Shown here: piece by piece, positions 51,501 to 59,940 of the stretch
Layout of the letters: the number at the start of each line of letters is the position of its first letter
Numbering within the stretch: position 1 is the stretch's first letter
Source of the DNA: Actinocorallia sp039871655
GTDB lineage: Bacteria > Actinomycetota > Actinomycetes > Streptosporangiales > Streptosporangiaceae
Assembly (NCBI RefSeq): GCF_039871655.1
Contig: NZ_JBDPLZ010000002.1
Location: 1-64,000 of the forward strand
Length of the DNA stretch: 64,000 nt
Direction of reading: 5' to 3'
Translations under genes and position numbers: made by a program
The notes under the pieces: model-generated
What the model was told of the DNA's origin: nothing
Seen by the model: only the letters and a program-made list of their open reading frames with translations
The model's database searches: none

Positions 51501-52694
51501 GTGGGCGCTGCGCAAGGTCCGGTGACGTCGGGCGAGGAGACCGCCGCGGTCATGCGGAGGGTGGCCTCGAGGCTGCTGGAGCGGGTCCCGGAACTGGCAG
51601 GCAGGCTCCTGGCCGAGCTGCGCTCCACCGAGGACGCCTACCGGCGGGTCCCCGAGCACGAACACCGGCGCGATCTCGAACGAGGCTTCCGCACGGGCAT
51701 CAGTGCGATGCTGCAGCCCTGGTCGGAACGGCGCGACCTGGCCGTCGCCACCGAGACCGCCGCCAAGCGCGCCGAGCAGGGCGTCCCGCTGGACTCGCTG
51801 CTGCGCGGCTACCGGCTGGCCACCCAGATCACCTGGGAGGCGATGGTCGACGTCCTGATGGCCGACCACCCGGGTGAGGCGACGGCCCTGCTGCGCGGCG
51901 CCGAACGCATCTGGCAGGGGGTCGACCGGCAGGCGGTGGTCGCCGCGGACTCCTACCGGCGGCGCGAGAACGAGCTGCGCAGCCGGAACACGGAACGGGC
52001 GCAGGCGCTGCTGGACGCGCTGCTGGAAGGCCGGGCCGACACCACCGTCGTGCGTGACGCCGCGGCGGCGCTGGAGGTCCCCCAGTTCGGCAGGTACCTC
52101 GTCGTCGCCATCCGTCCCGAGCCGTCGCGTCCCAAGGAGGCGGACCGTCCCGCGGAGGCGGGAGGGCTGCGCCTGCTGTGGCGCGCCCGCCCGGACTGCG
52201 ACCTGGTGGTGGTCTGGCTCGCCGACCGCGACCCGGAGGAGGCGCTGCGGGCGGTGGAGCCGCTGCTCGCCGGCGGGGCGGGGGTGAGCCCGGTGGCCGA
52301 GGGCCTGCCGGAGCTGTGCGAGGCCCGCCGCCACGCGATGGTCGCCCTGCGCACCTGCCGCGGCGCCGAGACGGTCCACCTGGACGACCGTCTGCCCGCC
52401 GCCCTCGCCGCCAGCCAGCCCGACCTGGCCGAACGCCTGGTGGAGGTGGTGCTCCGCCCCATCCTCGACCTCGACCCGCCGGAGCGGGAGACCCTGCTGA
52501 TCACCCTCACCCGCTGGCTGGACTGCGACGGCTCGGTCGCCCGTACCGCGGCGGCGCTCTACTGCCACCGCAACACGGTCTTCAACCGGATCCGCCGCAT
52601 CGAGACCCTCACCGGCCGTTCCCCGGACCGGCCGCGTGAGGTGCTGGAGCTCGCCCTCGCCCTGGACGCGTACCGCATCACGGGCGCGGGCTGA
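51501..52694 (+). CDS. PucR-type regulator with RsbRD-like N-terminal domain
   Basis: A regulator of about 397 residues. It begins with an RsbRD_N-like helical domain (RVASRLLERVPELAGRLLAELR, then RRDLERGFRTGISAML). A mid part of GGDEF-like residues follows. The C-terminal HTH_30 near 340-390 has DGSVARTAAALYCHRNTVFNRIRRIETLTG, typical of PucR/CdaR activators. The start is uncertain between GTG 51501, GTG 51522 and ATG 51552; 51501 is used. Its divergent position and the shared palindrome suggest it controls the branched-chain amino-acid transporter. Confidence 0.82.
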   Translation: MGAAQGPVTSGEETAAVMRRVASRLLERVPELAGRLLAELRSTEDAYRRVPEHEHRRDLERGFRTGISAMLQPWSERRDLAVATETAAKRAEQGVPLDSLLRGYRLATQITWEAMVDVLMADHPGEATALLRGAERIWQGVDRQAVVAADSYRRRENELRSRNTERAQALLDALLEGRADTTVVRDAAAALEVPQFGRYLVVAIRPEPSRPKEADRPAEAGGLRLLWRARPDCDLVVVWLADRDPEEALRAVEPLLAGGAGVSPVAEGLPELCEARRHAMVALRTCRGAETVHLDDRLPAALAASQPDLAERLVEVVLRPILDLDPPERETLLITLTRWLDCDGSVARTAAALYCHRNTVFNRIRRIETLTGRSPDRPREVLELALALDAYRITGAG

Positions 52695-52772
52695 CCCCGG
52701 GTTCCGCGCTGTCCTGATCCGGACGACCGGGTCGCGCGACGCCCGATGGAAGTCCCGGGTAAAGAGGACAAC

Positions 52773-54251
52773 ATGATCGACGAATCCGTCGCCGGACGTT
52801 TCACCCTGCTGGAGGTGCTCGGCCAGGGCGGGATGGGGACCGTCTGGCGGGCGGAGGACGAGCTGACGGGACACCGGGTCGCGGTGAAGCAGGTGCTCGT
52901 CCCGTCCGAACTGCCCGCCGGCGTCGTCGCCGAAGGGCTGGCCCGCATGGCGCGGGAGTGGCGGGCGCTGACCCGGCTGGACCACCCCAACGCGGTGAGG
53001 ATCATCGACGTGGTCGAGGACGACGACGGCCTCTACGTCGTCATGGAGCTGGTCGAGGCCGTCTCGCTGGAGGACCTCGTCGGGAACGGCGGGCCGCTGC
53101 CGCCCGGCAGGGCGGCCCGGATCGGGCTGCAGCTGCTGGACGTGCTGACGGCCGCGCACGGCGCGGGGGTCGTCCACTGCGAGGTCAAGCCGAGGAACGT
53201 GCTGGTGCTGCCCGGCGACTGTGTGAAGCTCGGCGACTTCGGCGTCTCGGGCCTGCAGTGGGAGGCGCGGCTGACGGGAACGGGCGCGTTCCTCGGTTCA
53301 CCCGCCTACCTGGCGCCCGAGCAGACCCGCGGCGGGTCCTCCGCTCCGGCGTCCGACCTGTGGTCGCTGGGCGCGACGCTCTACTTCGCGGTGGAGGGCA
53401 GGGCCGCCTTCGAGGCCCCGACGTTCTCCGGGGTCCTCGCCAGGATCCTCGGCGGGGTGCCGGCCCGGCCGGCGCACGCGGGTCCGCTGGAGCCGTTGCT
53501 GGCCGCGCTGCTGAGCAAGGACCCTGAGGCCCGGCCCGGCCCGGAGGAGATCCGGCGGGCGCTCATCGCGGGCGCCGAGGCCCCGCCCGTCGTACCTCCC
53601 GTCACGTCCCCGGAGCAGGAGGCCGCCCTGGCCGCCCTGGCCGCCGTGCCGTACGCGGACCCGGACGCGCCCGTCACGACGCTCCCCGGTGCTCCGGAGC
53701 ACTTCGAGGCGCCGGTGAAGGCGTTCGGCCTGGTCACCGAGACGGCCTCCCGGGTGGTGTGGACGCTGGTGATGTGCGCGGGCGCCTTCGCCTTCCTGTC
53801 CTCCGTCTTCGGCGGGCTCGGCCCGCTGGGGCTGGTGCCGTTCCTCGTGGTCGTCGGCGCCGCGGGACTGGGCCGAAGCGCGTACCTGGTCGCCGACGGC
53901 GTGACCGGCGTCCTGCGCCGCAACCTCCTGGAGGTCGGCCCCCGCGGCATCGCCCTCCGCCGGGGGCGCCACTCCGCGGGCTACACCTGGGAGGACCTCG
54001 AGGCCGTCACCGTCGCCCGCCGCGGCCTCTTCCACCGCCGCGTCCTCCTGGTCCGCCCCGTCGAAGACGCCCCTGCCGGCCACCTCCCTCTGCTGCCCGT
54101 GCGCCTCACCGGCGCCACCGGCCGCTCCCCCTGGCTCGAGCGCCGCACCGGCCGCGTCGCCCTCTGCCGCCTGGACGAACTCCGGACCGACCCGGAGACC
54201 GTCGAGCAGGCGGTCCGCACATTCGCCGGACCGCGCTGGCAGACCTCCTGA
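52773..54251 (+). CDS. Ser/Thr kinase-like protein with degenerate catalytic loop (putative pseudokinase)
   Basis: A 492-residue protein with an N-terminal kinase fold (about 10-265). It keeps Gly-rich GQGGMG (17-22), Lys39 in VAVKQ and DFG at 155-157. The catalytic loop HRDxKPxN is His135-Cys136-Glu137-Val-Lys139-Pro-Arg-Asn142, so the proton-accepting Asp is Glu and the Arg is Cys. Catalysis is therefore doubtful. From about 322 two hydrophobic segments (VVWTLVMCAGAFAFLSSVF and LGLVPFLVVVGAAGL) are followed by a PH-like cytosolic domain (VTGVLRRNLLEVGPRGIALRRG...). The start ATG 52773 has AGAGG upstream. It may act as a signalling scaffold. Confidence 0.83.
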   Translation: MIDESVAGRFTLLEVLGQGGMGTVWRAEDELTGHRVAVKQVLVPSELPAGVVAEGLARMAREWRALTRLDHPNAVRIIDVVEDDDGLYVVMELVEAVSLEDLVGNGGPLPPGRAARIGLQLLDVLTAAHGAGVVHCEVKPRNVLVLPGDCVKLGDFGVSGLQWEARLTGTGAFLGSPAYLAPEQTRGGSSAPASDLWSLGATLYFAVEGRAAFEAPTFSGVLARILGGVPARPAHAGPLEPLLAALLSKDPEARPGPEEIRRALIAGAEAPPVVPPVTSPEQEAALAALAAVPYADPDAPVTTLPGAPEHFEAPVKAFGLVTETASRVVWTLVMCAGAFAFLSSVFGGLGPLGLVPFLVVVGAAGLGRSAYLVADGVTGVLRRNLLEVGPRGIALRRGRHSAGYTWEDLEAVTVARRGLFHRRVLLVRPVEDAPAGHLPLLPVRLTGATGRSPWLERRTGRVALCRLDELRTDPETVEQAVRTFAGPRWQTS

Positions 54252-54261
54252 TCCGCTCCCG

Positions 54262-55101
54262 TCAGCGGGGCAGGACGGGCGGGCGGCCGTCGCGCTTGAA
54301 GGCCTTGCGGGCCTGCGGGGAGTACTTGACGAACTCCGGCAGGACGGACCAAAGGCCGTCGAGGGAGCGGACGATCTCTGCGAACTTCCGGTAGCGGCGC
54401 TCGTCGGCGCGGCTCCACCGCAGGCCGAGGATGTCGCGGGCCTCGGGGGGCATGCCGCCGACGGTGAGGAAGCGGGCCACGGCGTTGACCGGGACGCCGA
54501 GGACCTTCCAGACCTGCTCGGGGATCTGCGGGGGGCGGGGGAGGCCCTTCTTGGCGTAGCCGACGCTGTAGGCGGCCGTCTTGTTGTCGTCCAGCCGCTC
54601 GTTGAGCATGTGCTTCCAGTACTCCTGGAAGGCCGGCCAGTCCTCGGGCATGGCGCGGTCGCTGACCCCGTACATCGCGTACCAGACCTTGGACTCCTCG
54701 TAGATCTGGTGCTTCTCCTCCTCGGTGAGGGGGCGGATGAACGTCTCGACGCCGTAGATCATGTGGTCGAGGAACGTCGCGTGCGCCCAGAAGTACGTCT
54801 CGGGGTCGAGGGCGTGGTAACGCTCGCCGTCGGGCATCGCGCCCTTGATGTTCACGTGGTAGTCGCGGACCTTCGCACCGGTCTCGGCGGCCTTGGAACC
54901 GCCGTAGACGGTGTTGAGGATGGGGCCGGCCGACCTCTTGAGACGTCCGAAGGTGTCGTTGAAGAAGACCGAGTGCTCCAGGACGCCCCGCCCGAGCTCG
55001 GGCAGCATGAGCTGCAGGATCCCGGCGCGCGGGCCGGTGAGGACCGTCCGGTTGTCGCCGAAGAAGCGCCAGGTCAACGAGTCGGGGCCGAGGGGCTGCA
55101 C
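54262..55101 (-). CDS. oxygenase MpaB-family protein (DUF2236)
   Basis: A 279-residue protein of the MpaB/latex-clearing-protein-like family, haem-using oxygenases and related proteins. The motif DPETYFWAHATFLDHMIYGVETF and the preceding His/Tyr positions are the conserved core where the haem-ligand His is expected. The C-terminal part includes RWSRADERRYRKFAEIVRSLDGLWSVLPEFVKYSP. The start is GTG 55101 with AGGAG upstream. It is divergent from a TetR regulator that likely controls it through the 20-base palindrome in between. The substrate is unknown. Confidence 0.83.
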   Translation of the reverse strand: MQPLGPDSLTWRFFGDNRTVLTGPRAGILQLMLPELGRGVLEHSVFFNDTFGRLKRSAGPILNTVYGGSKAAETGAKVRDYHVNIKGAMPDGERYHALDPETYFWAHATFLDHMIYGVETFIRPLTEEEKHQIYEESKVWYAMYGVSDRAMPEDWPAFQEYWKHMLNERLDDNKTAAYSVGYAKKGLPRPPQIPEQVWKVLGVPVNAVARFLTVGGMPPEARDILGLRWSRADERRYRKFAEIVRSLDGLWSVLPEFVKYSPQARKAFKRDGRPPVLPR

Positions 55102-55114
55102 GGTGCTCCTAAAG

Positions 55115-55134
55115 TTGGTGGCGGGTGCCACCAA
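55115..55134. promoter_or_regulatory. TetR-type operator candidate
   Basis: TTGGTGGCGGGTGCCACCAA is a perfect inverted repeat of two 8-base arms around GGGT. It lies 14 bases upstream of the MpaB-like start and 30 bases before the TetR start. This size and position are typical of TetR-family operators. Confidence 0.6.
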
Positions 55135-55163
55135 TATCGGGTTCACAGATCCGGAGCGTCAAG

Positions 55164-55775
55164 ATGGACACGATGGGATCTACGACACGTCCGTACAAGG
55201 GACGCACCGCCGAGGAGCGCCGGGCCGAGCGGCGCGGGCGGCTCCTGACGGCGGGACTGGAGCTGTGGGGCGACCACGGCTGGGCCGCCGTCACCATGCG
55301 CGGCGTGTGCGCCCACGCGGGACTGAACGACCGGTACTTCTACGAGAGCTTCACCGACGTCGAGGCGCTGCTGCTGGCCGTCTACGACCAGGCGCTCAGC
55401 GACCTGCTGCGGTACGTCGAGCGGGTGATCGCCGCCCAGTCGTCACCCGAGGAGCGGATCCGGGCGGGGATGTCGGTGTTCGTGAACGCGATGGCGTCCG
55501 ACTCGCGGCGGGCCCGGATCGGGCTGGCCGAACCGGCGGGCAGCCCGGCGCTGGAGCAGCGGCGCCGGGACACCTACCACCTCTTCGCGCGGTTCGCCCG
55601 CGACTCGCTGCGGCCCTCCGACAAGGAGGCGTTCACCGTCGCGATGCTCTTCGCCCTCGGCGGCGCCGGCGAACTGATCATCAACTGGCTCGGCGGCTCG
55701 CTCGCCCTCACCCCGGACGAACTCGCGGAGAGGGCGAGCGCGCTGGTGCTGAACGTCATCTCGCCATGTCTGTGA
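55164..55775 (+). CDS. TetR/AcrR-family transcriptional regulator
   Basis: A 203-residue repressor. The HTH is near 20-65 (RRGRLLTAGLELWGDHGWAAVTMRGVCAHAGLNDRYFYESFTDVEALLLAV), fully conserved with the YFYxxF segment. The remainder is the helical ligand-binding and dimerisation domain. The start ATG 55164 has GGAG 7 bases upstream. Its 3' end overlaps the opposing oxidoreductase pseudogene by 20 bases. It probably represses itself and the MpaB-like gene. Confidence 0.88.
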   Translation: MDTMGSTTRPYKGRTAEERRAERRGRLLTAGLELWGDHGWAAVTMRGVCAHAGLNDRYFYESFTDVEALLLAVYDQALSDLLRYVERVIAAQSSPEERIRAGMSVFVNAMASDSRRARIGLAEPAGSPALEQRRRDTYHLFARFARDSLRPSDKEAFTVAMLFALGGAGELIINWLGGSLALTPDELAERASALVLNVISPCL

Positions 55776-56741
55776 CCAGGACGACCTTGCCGCGCGAGGC
55801 GCGGGTCTCTATCGCGGTGTGGGCCTTCGCGGCGTCCGCCAGGGGATATTCGTCCACGAGGGGGCGCACGCGCCCCTGGGCGACGGCCTCCAGGGAGCGG
55901 GTCTCCAGGTCGCGCAGGGCATTGATGGGCGCTCCCAGAACACTGCCCACGGTGATCGAACGCTCCACGATGTCCTCCGTCGCCACCTGGACGGGGGCGC
56001 CGGACGCCCACCCGAAGATGAGGTGACGGCCTCCTCGCGCGAGGGACTCCAGCGCCGTGCGGGCGACGTCTCCGCCCACGCCGTCCAGGACGACCGACGG
56101 GGAGCCGTCCTTCAGCTCGTGCTTCATCCGCTCGGCCCAGTCCTGCTCGGAGGTGTCGAGCGGGATCAGGCCGTCGGTCCGCAAAGCGGTGACGGCCGCG
56201 CGCTTGGCCTCACCGCCGTAGAGGGCGACGACGCGGGCTCCCAGGGAGAGCGCCAGCTGCATGAGCTGGTTGCCCAGGCCGCCGGACGCGCCCGTCACGA
56301 CGACGACGTCGTCCGGGGTGAGGCGGGCCGCGTCGAGCACCAGCTGCGCGGTGCGTCCCGTGCCGATGGCCGCGACGGCCTCAGGGAAGCCCACCCGGTC
56401 GGGGAGGGCGTGGAGGGAGGCGGCCGGAGCGAGCGCGTATTCGGCGTATCCGCCGCTCAGGAAGCCGACGTGGGCGACGACCCGCTTCCCGGCCCAGGAG
56501 CCCTCGACGTCCGGGCCGACCGCCTCGACCGTCCCGGCGACCTCGCGTCCCGGGGTCATGGGCAGCTGAGGCTTGGGCAGAGTCGGAGGGCCGCCCCCCT
56601 GCCGGATGTCGGTGTCGACGGCGTGGACGCCCGCCGCCGCGACCTTCACCAGCACCTGGCCGGGCCGGGCTCCGGACGGTCGGCGTCTTCGAGGACGAGC
56701 ACGTCGGCGGGGCCGAACTCGCGTTGGACGATGGCTTTCAT
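55756..56741 (-). pseudogene. zinc-type alcohol dehydrogenase / quinone oxidoreductase, frameshifted near 56664
   Basis: An MDR-superfamily NADPH:quinone-oxidoreductase-like gene broken by a one-base loss. The first 26-28 codons from ATG 56741 read MKAIVQREFGPADVLVLEDA then PEPGP; the rest continues in another frame from VLVKVAAAGVHAVDTDIRQGG to the stop at 55756. Adding one C in the run GGCCCGGCC at about 56660-56668 would restore PEPGPGQVLVKV, the family N-terminus. The NADP-binding motif TGASGGLGN is intact. The start overlaps the MFS stop (ATGA) and has GAGG upstream. It may be a real mutation or a sequencing error; an internal start at 56655 would lose strand 1 of the fold. Confidence 0.8.
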
Positions 56742-58180
56742 GCGGGCACCTCTTCGTATTCCGTGGGGGTTGTGAGTGGTCTTTCGTTCTTCGCGGCGAC
56801 CCGGCGGGCCAGGAGCGCCGCCACCAGAGCGATGGCCGCGGCGAAGGCGAACACTCCGGCGAAGGAGCCCTCGCTCGTGGAAGGAGCCGGGAGCGCGGTG
56901 AAGATGAGGCCGGTGAGCGCCAGGGACAGCGCCGCGCCGAGCGAGTCGGCGATCGCGAGCGCCGAGGAGTTGAAACCCCGGTTCGCGGGGGTCGAGAGGG
57001 AGAGCGTCAGGGTGCTCAACCGCGGATACATGAAGCCCATGCCCGCGCCTCCCGCCACCCAGCCGACGATCGGCACGGCCGGGTGCAGGCCGAGAGCGGC
57101 GGTAGCCAGGGCCGGCAGGACCGCGAGGAAGAGGAGGGCGGTCCCGATCCGGACGGCCACGGCGTGGGGCAGCCGCTCGCCCAGCCGTCCCTGAAGCGCG
57201 GACGCCGCCGACCAGGCGAGCCCCCCGAACGTCAGGGTGAGTCCGGCGAGCGTGGGGGAGAAGTCGTACCTGTCGGTGAAGAGGTAGGGCAGGTAGACGT
57301 CGGCGCCGAAGAACGCGGCGGCGATGAGCCCGCGCATCAGGACGACGCTGGGCAGCCCGCGCCGGGAGACGAGGGTCCCGGCCGGCAGCAGCGGACGCAC
57401 CGCGACGAGCGCGACGGCGACCGAGGCGAGCGCCAGCGCCCCGCCCACCCGGGGGACCTCGCTCACCAGGTTGAGGGCGAGCACCGCGAGCGCGGCGAGC
57501 ACGGCCCAGGCGAGCAGCGCCGGTCTCCTGCCGGAGTCCTCCCCGGTGCCCTCGTCGTCCTCGGCCTTCTCGGGGCCGAGCCCGCCGAGCGCCGGGACCA
57601 CCATGAGCATCGCCAGGACGACCAGCACGACCACGCCGAGGAACACCCAGCGCCAGCTCAGCAGGTCGGTGACGGCCCCGGCGGCGACCGGGCCGACGAG
57701 CGAGGGCACGATCCAGGCGGCGGCGAACCAGGCGAAGATCTTCGGATGGAGCTCCTCCGGGTACACCCGGGCGACCACCACGTAGAGGGCCACCGTCACG
57801 GCTCCGCCCCCGAGCCCCTGGACGAGCCGTCCGGCGACGAGGACCTCCATGGACGAGGCCAGCCCGCACAGCAGCAGTCCGGCGGAGAACAACGCGACGG
57901 ACGTGTACAGCGGTTCGACCGGCCCCCGCCGGTCGGCCCACATCCCGCACGCCACCATGCCGATGACCCCGGTCGCGAAAGGGCCCGCGAAAGCGACCGC
58001 GTACAGCCCGGCCCCGTCCAGCGCCCTGCTGACGGTCGGCATCACGGCGGTCACCGCGACGCTCTCGAAAGCGGCGAGGAAGACGAGTGCGCACGAGCCG
58101 ATCGTGACCCAGAGGAATGTTCTGCCCAGCACCCCTGAACTGGATTTTTCCGGTGCCTCGGATGGTTGTGACGAGATCAT
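56738..58180 (-). CDS. MFS transporter (DHA2-like drug exporter), SoxR-linked
   Basis: A 480-residue major-facilitator protein with 14 hydrophobic segments, as in the DHA2/EmrB group of drug:H+ antiporters. Motif A-like GMWADRRGPVEPLY (between segments 2 and 3) and the family VQGLGGGAVTVALYVVVARVYPEELHPKIF are seen. The start ATG 58180 matches the MISSQPSEAP start; a longer frame to 58201 lies in the operator. It faces the SoxR gene across a perfect soxbox and leads a short operon with the oxidoreductase. It likely exports redox-active or toxic molecules. Confidence 0.88.
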   Translation of the reverse strand: MISSQPSEAPEKSSSGVLGRTFLWVTIGSCALVFLAAFESVAVTAVMPTVSRALDGAGLYAVAFAGPFATGVIGMVACGMWADRRGPVEPLYTSVALFSAGLLLCGLASSMEVLVAGRLVQGLGGGAVTVALYVVVARVYPEELHPKIFAWFAAAWIVPSLVGPVAAGAVTDLLSWRWVFLGVVVLVVLAMLMVVPALGGLGPEKAEDDEGTGEDSGRRPALLAWAVLAALAVLALNLVSEVPRVGGALALASVAVALVAVRPLLPAGTLVSRRGLPSVVLMRGLIAAAFFGADVYLPYLFTDRYDFSPTLAGLTLTFGGLAWSAASALQGRLGERLPHAVAVRIGTALLFLAVLPALATAALGLHPAVPIVGWVAGGAGMGFMYPRLSTLTLSLSTPANRGFNSSALAIADSLGAALSLALTGLIFTALPAPSTSEGSFAGVFAFAAAIALVAALLARRVAAKNERPLTTPTEYEEVPA

Positions 58181-58194
58181 GAGATGACCGTAAA

Positions 58195-58214
58195 ACCTCA
58201 ACCAATCTTGAGGT
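58195..58214. promoter_or_regulatory. soxbox (SoxR operator)
   Basis: ACCTCAA-CCAATC-TTGAGGT is a perfect 7-base inverted repeat with a 6-base spacer. Its CCTCAA...TTGAGG arms match the E. coli soxbox. It lies between soxR (start 58240) and the divergent MFS gene (start 58180). Confidence 0.85.
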
Positions 58215-58239
58215 CAAGTTCTTTCGACGGAGGATTCCG

Positions 58240-58698
58240 ATGCCCGGCTCACCCGGCGCCCCCGCCTCTCTGCTCTCCGTGGGAGAGGTGTCCGAACGCA
58301 GCGGCGTCAGCGTCTCCACGCTGCACTTCTACGAGCGCGAGAACCTCATCGAGGCGGAGCGGACGGCGGGCAACCAGCGGCGTTACCGCCGCGACGTCCT
58401 GCGCCGCCTGTCGTTCATCCGCGTCTCCCAGCGCGTGGGAGTGCCGCTCAAGGACATCCGCTCGGCGCTGGAGTCCCTTCCGTCCGGGCGCACGCCGACC
58501 AGACGCGACTGGGCGCGCCTGTCCGAACGCTGGCGCGACGAGCTCGAAAGCCGCATCAAGGCGCTGGAACGGCTGCGCGACGACCTCACCGACTGCATCG
58601 GATGCGGATGCCTGAGCCTCGACAGCTGCTCGCTGCACAACCCGTCCGACACGCTGAGGGAGAAGGGGACGGGCCCCCTCCGCTGGAGGGAGCGGTGA
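58240..58698 (+). CDS. soxR: redox-sensing MerR-family regulator SoxR
   Basis: A 152-residue MerR-family activator. The winged HTH at 11-80 begins LLSVGEVSERSGVSVSTLHFYERENLI. The [2Fe-2S] ligands are Cys119, Cys122, Cys124 and Cys130 in CIGCGCLSLDSC, the exact C-x2-C-x-C-x5-C of SoxR. Oxidation of the cluster by redox-active metabolites switches on the target promoter. RBS GGAGG precedes ATG 58240. The likely target is the divergent MFS/oxidoreductase operon. Confidence 0.95.
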   Translation: MPGSPGAPASLLSVGEVSERSGVSVSTLHFYERENLIEAERTAGNQRRYRRDVLRRLSFIRVSQRVGVPLKDIRSALESLPSGRTPTRRDWARLSERWRDELESRIKALERLRDDLTDCIGCGCLSLDSCSLHNPSDTLREKGTGPLRWRER

Positions 58699-58741
58699 CC
58701 GTGCGTGAACGAGCGCTCCCCGGATCTGCGAAGATCGGGGT

Positions 58742-59389
58742 ATGCGTATCGTCATCGTGGGCGGGCACGGTCAGATCGCACTCCGGCTGCTGCGGACGCT
58801 GCCGGACGGGAGTGCGGTCGGAGTGGTCCGCGACCGGGACCAGATTCCCGACCTGGAGGCCACCGGCCAGGAAGGGGTGCTCTTCGACCTCGAGGAGGAC
58901 CCCATGGCGGAGCTGGCGATCCTGCTCCAGGGGGCCGACGCCGTCGTGTTCGCGGCCGGGGCGGGGCCGGGCAGCGGAGCCGCCAGGAAGGCGACGGTCG
59001 ACCAGAACGGGGCGATCCTGTGCGCCGAGGCCGCCCAGGAGGCCGGGGTCCGGCGGTTCGTCCAGATCTCGTCGACCGGGGTGGACCAGCCGGTCCCGCC
59101 GGGGCTCGACGAGTCCTGGACGGCCTACGTCACCGCCAAGCGGGTGGCGGAAGAAGACCTCCGGGAACGGGACCTGGACTGGACGATCCTGCGTCCGGGA
59201 CGCCTGACGAACGGCCCGGGGACGGGGCTGGTGCGGCTCACCGACCCGCCGGCCGAACGGGGGGACATCCCCCGCGACGACGTCGCGGCGGTCATCGTCG
59301 AACTGCTCAGAACCGGAGCGGGCGTGCACAGGACACTGGAGCTCCACGGAGGCGACGTGCCCATAGCGGAGGCCGTCGCGGCACTGTGA
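58742..59389 (+). CDS. NAD(P)-binding SDR-like protein (NAD-dependent epimerase/dehydratase, NmrA-like)
   Basis: A 215-residue atypical SDR of the YwnB/YhfK kind. The nucleotide motif is IVIVGGHGQIALRLL (3-17), and a conserved TAYVTAKRVAEEDLRERDLDWTILRPGRL block (near 127-155) includes the Tyr-x3-Lys. It lacks a long C-terminal substrate domain. Such proteins act as NADPH-dependent reductases or redox sensors. The start ATG 58742 is 43 bases after soxR and possibly read from the same message. Confidence 0.85.
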   Translation: MRIVIVGGHGQIALRLLRTLPDGSAVGVVRDRDQIPDLEATGQEGVLFDLEEDPMAELAILLQGADAVVFAAGAGPGSGAARKATVDQNGAILCAEAAQEAGVRRFVQISSTGVDQPVPPGLDESWTAYVTAKRVAEEDLRERDLDWTILRPGRLTNGPGTGLVRLTDPPAERGDIPRDDVAAVIVELLRTGAGVHRTLELHGGDVPIAEAVAAL

Positions 59390-59401
59390 AAGGAGCCGCC
59401 G

Positions 59402-59809
59402 TCAGTCGAAATCGCGGCTGATGGCGGCCGTCTCGTCCTCCATGAACACCGCCACCGACACCGCTCCGGGCTCGACGATGAGGGACACCCGGGAGGAGTC
59501 CGGCACCCGCGCCAGCAGGTCGCTCTTGCGGTAGTCGCCGTGGGACGCCGAGCGGATCTCGTTGCCCTCGGGGCGGTTCGCTTCCTGGTAGAGCCAGTGG
59601 GCCACGCTCCCGTCCTCGCCGGTGACGGTGAACGCCCGGTGCAGCTCCTCGGGATTGCCGACCGGGGGGAACACCATCTCCCCGGCCACCTCCACCTGCC
59701 TGCCCGCGGGAACCAGGAAGGTGAGCGCGGGATCGGGGTTCTGCCCGTCCCGCACCAGCACGTGGTAGTCGCACCTGTTCTCGACAGCCCGGAGATGGAC
59801 GGTTCCCAT
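59402..59809 (-). CDS. hypothetical protein
   Basis: A 135-residue protein without a recognised family. It is beta-rich, with segments VHLRAVENRCDYHVLVRDG, LTFLVPAGRQVEVAGEMVFPPVG and VSLIVEPGAVSVAVFMED. No signal or membrane segment is visible. The start ATG 59809 has AGGGA 6 bases upstream. The longer frame to 59884 overlaps the next promoter region and is not supported. It may be a small cytosolic beta-sandwich protein; its neighbours do not suggest a job. Confidence 0.6.
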   Translation of the reverse strand: MGTVHLRAVENRCDYHVLVRDGQNPDPALTFLVPAGRQVEVAGEMVFPPVGNPEELHRAFTVTGEDGSVAHWLYQEANRPEGNEIRSASHGDYRKSDLLARVPDSSRVSLIVEPGAVSVAVFMEDETAAISRDFD

Positions 59810-59940
59810 GGAAGATCCCTGCGTCGTACGGCCGCTCGACTCGAGCGGGGATACCCGAACGCCCGGAGCGGGGAACCGGAACACGGCCGACCTTTACCGC
59901 GGCCCGGCCGGGGGTTGACGACGTCCTTAGGGTCGGATTC

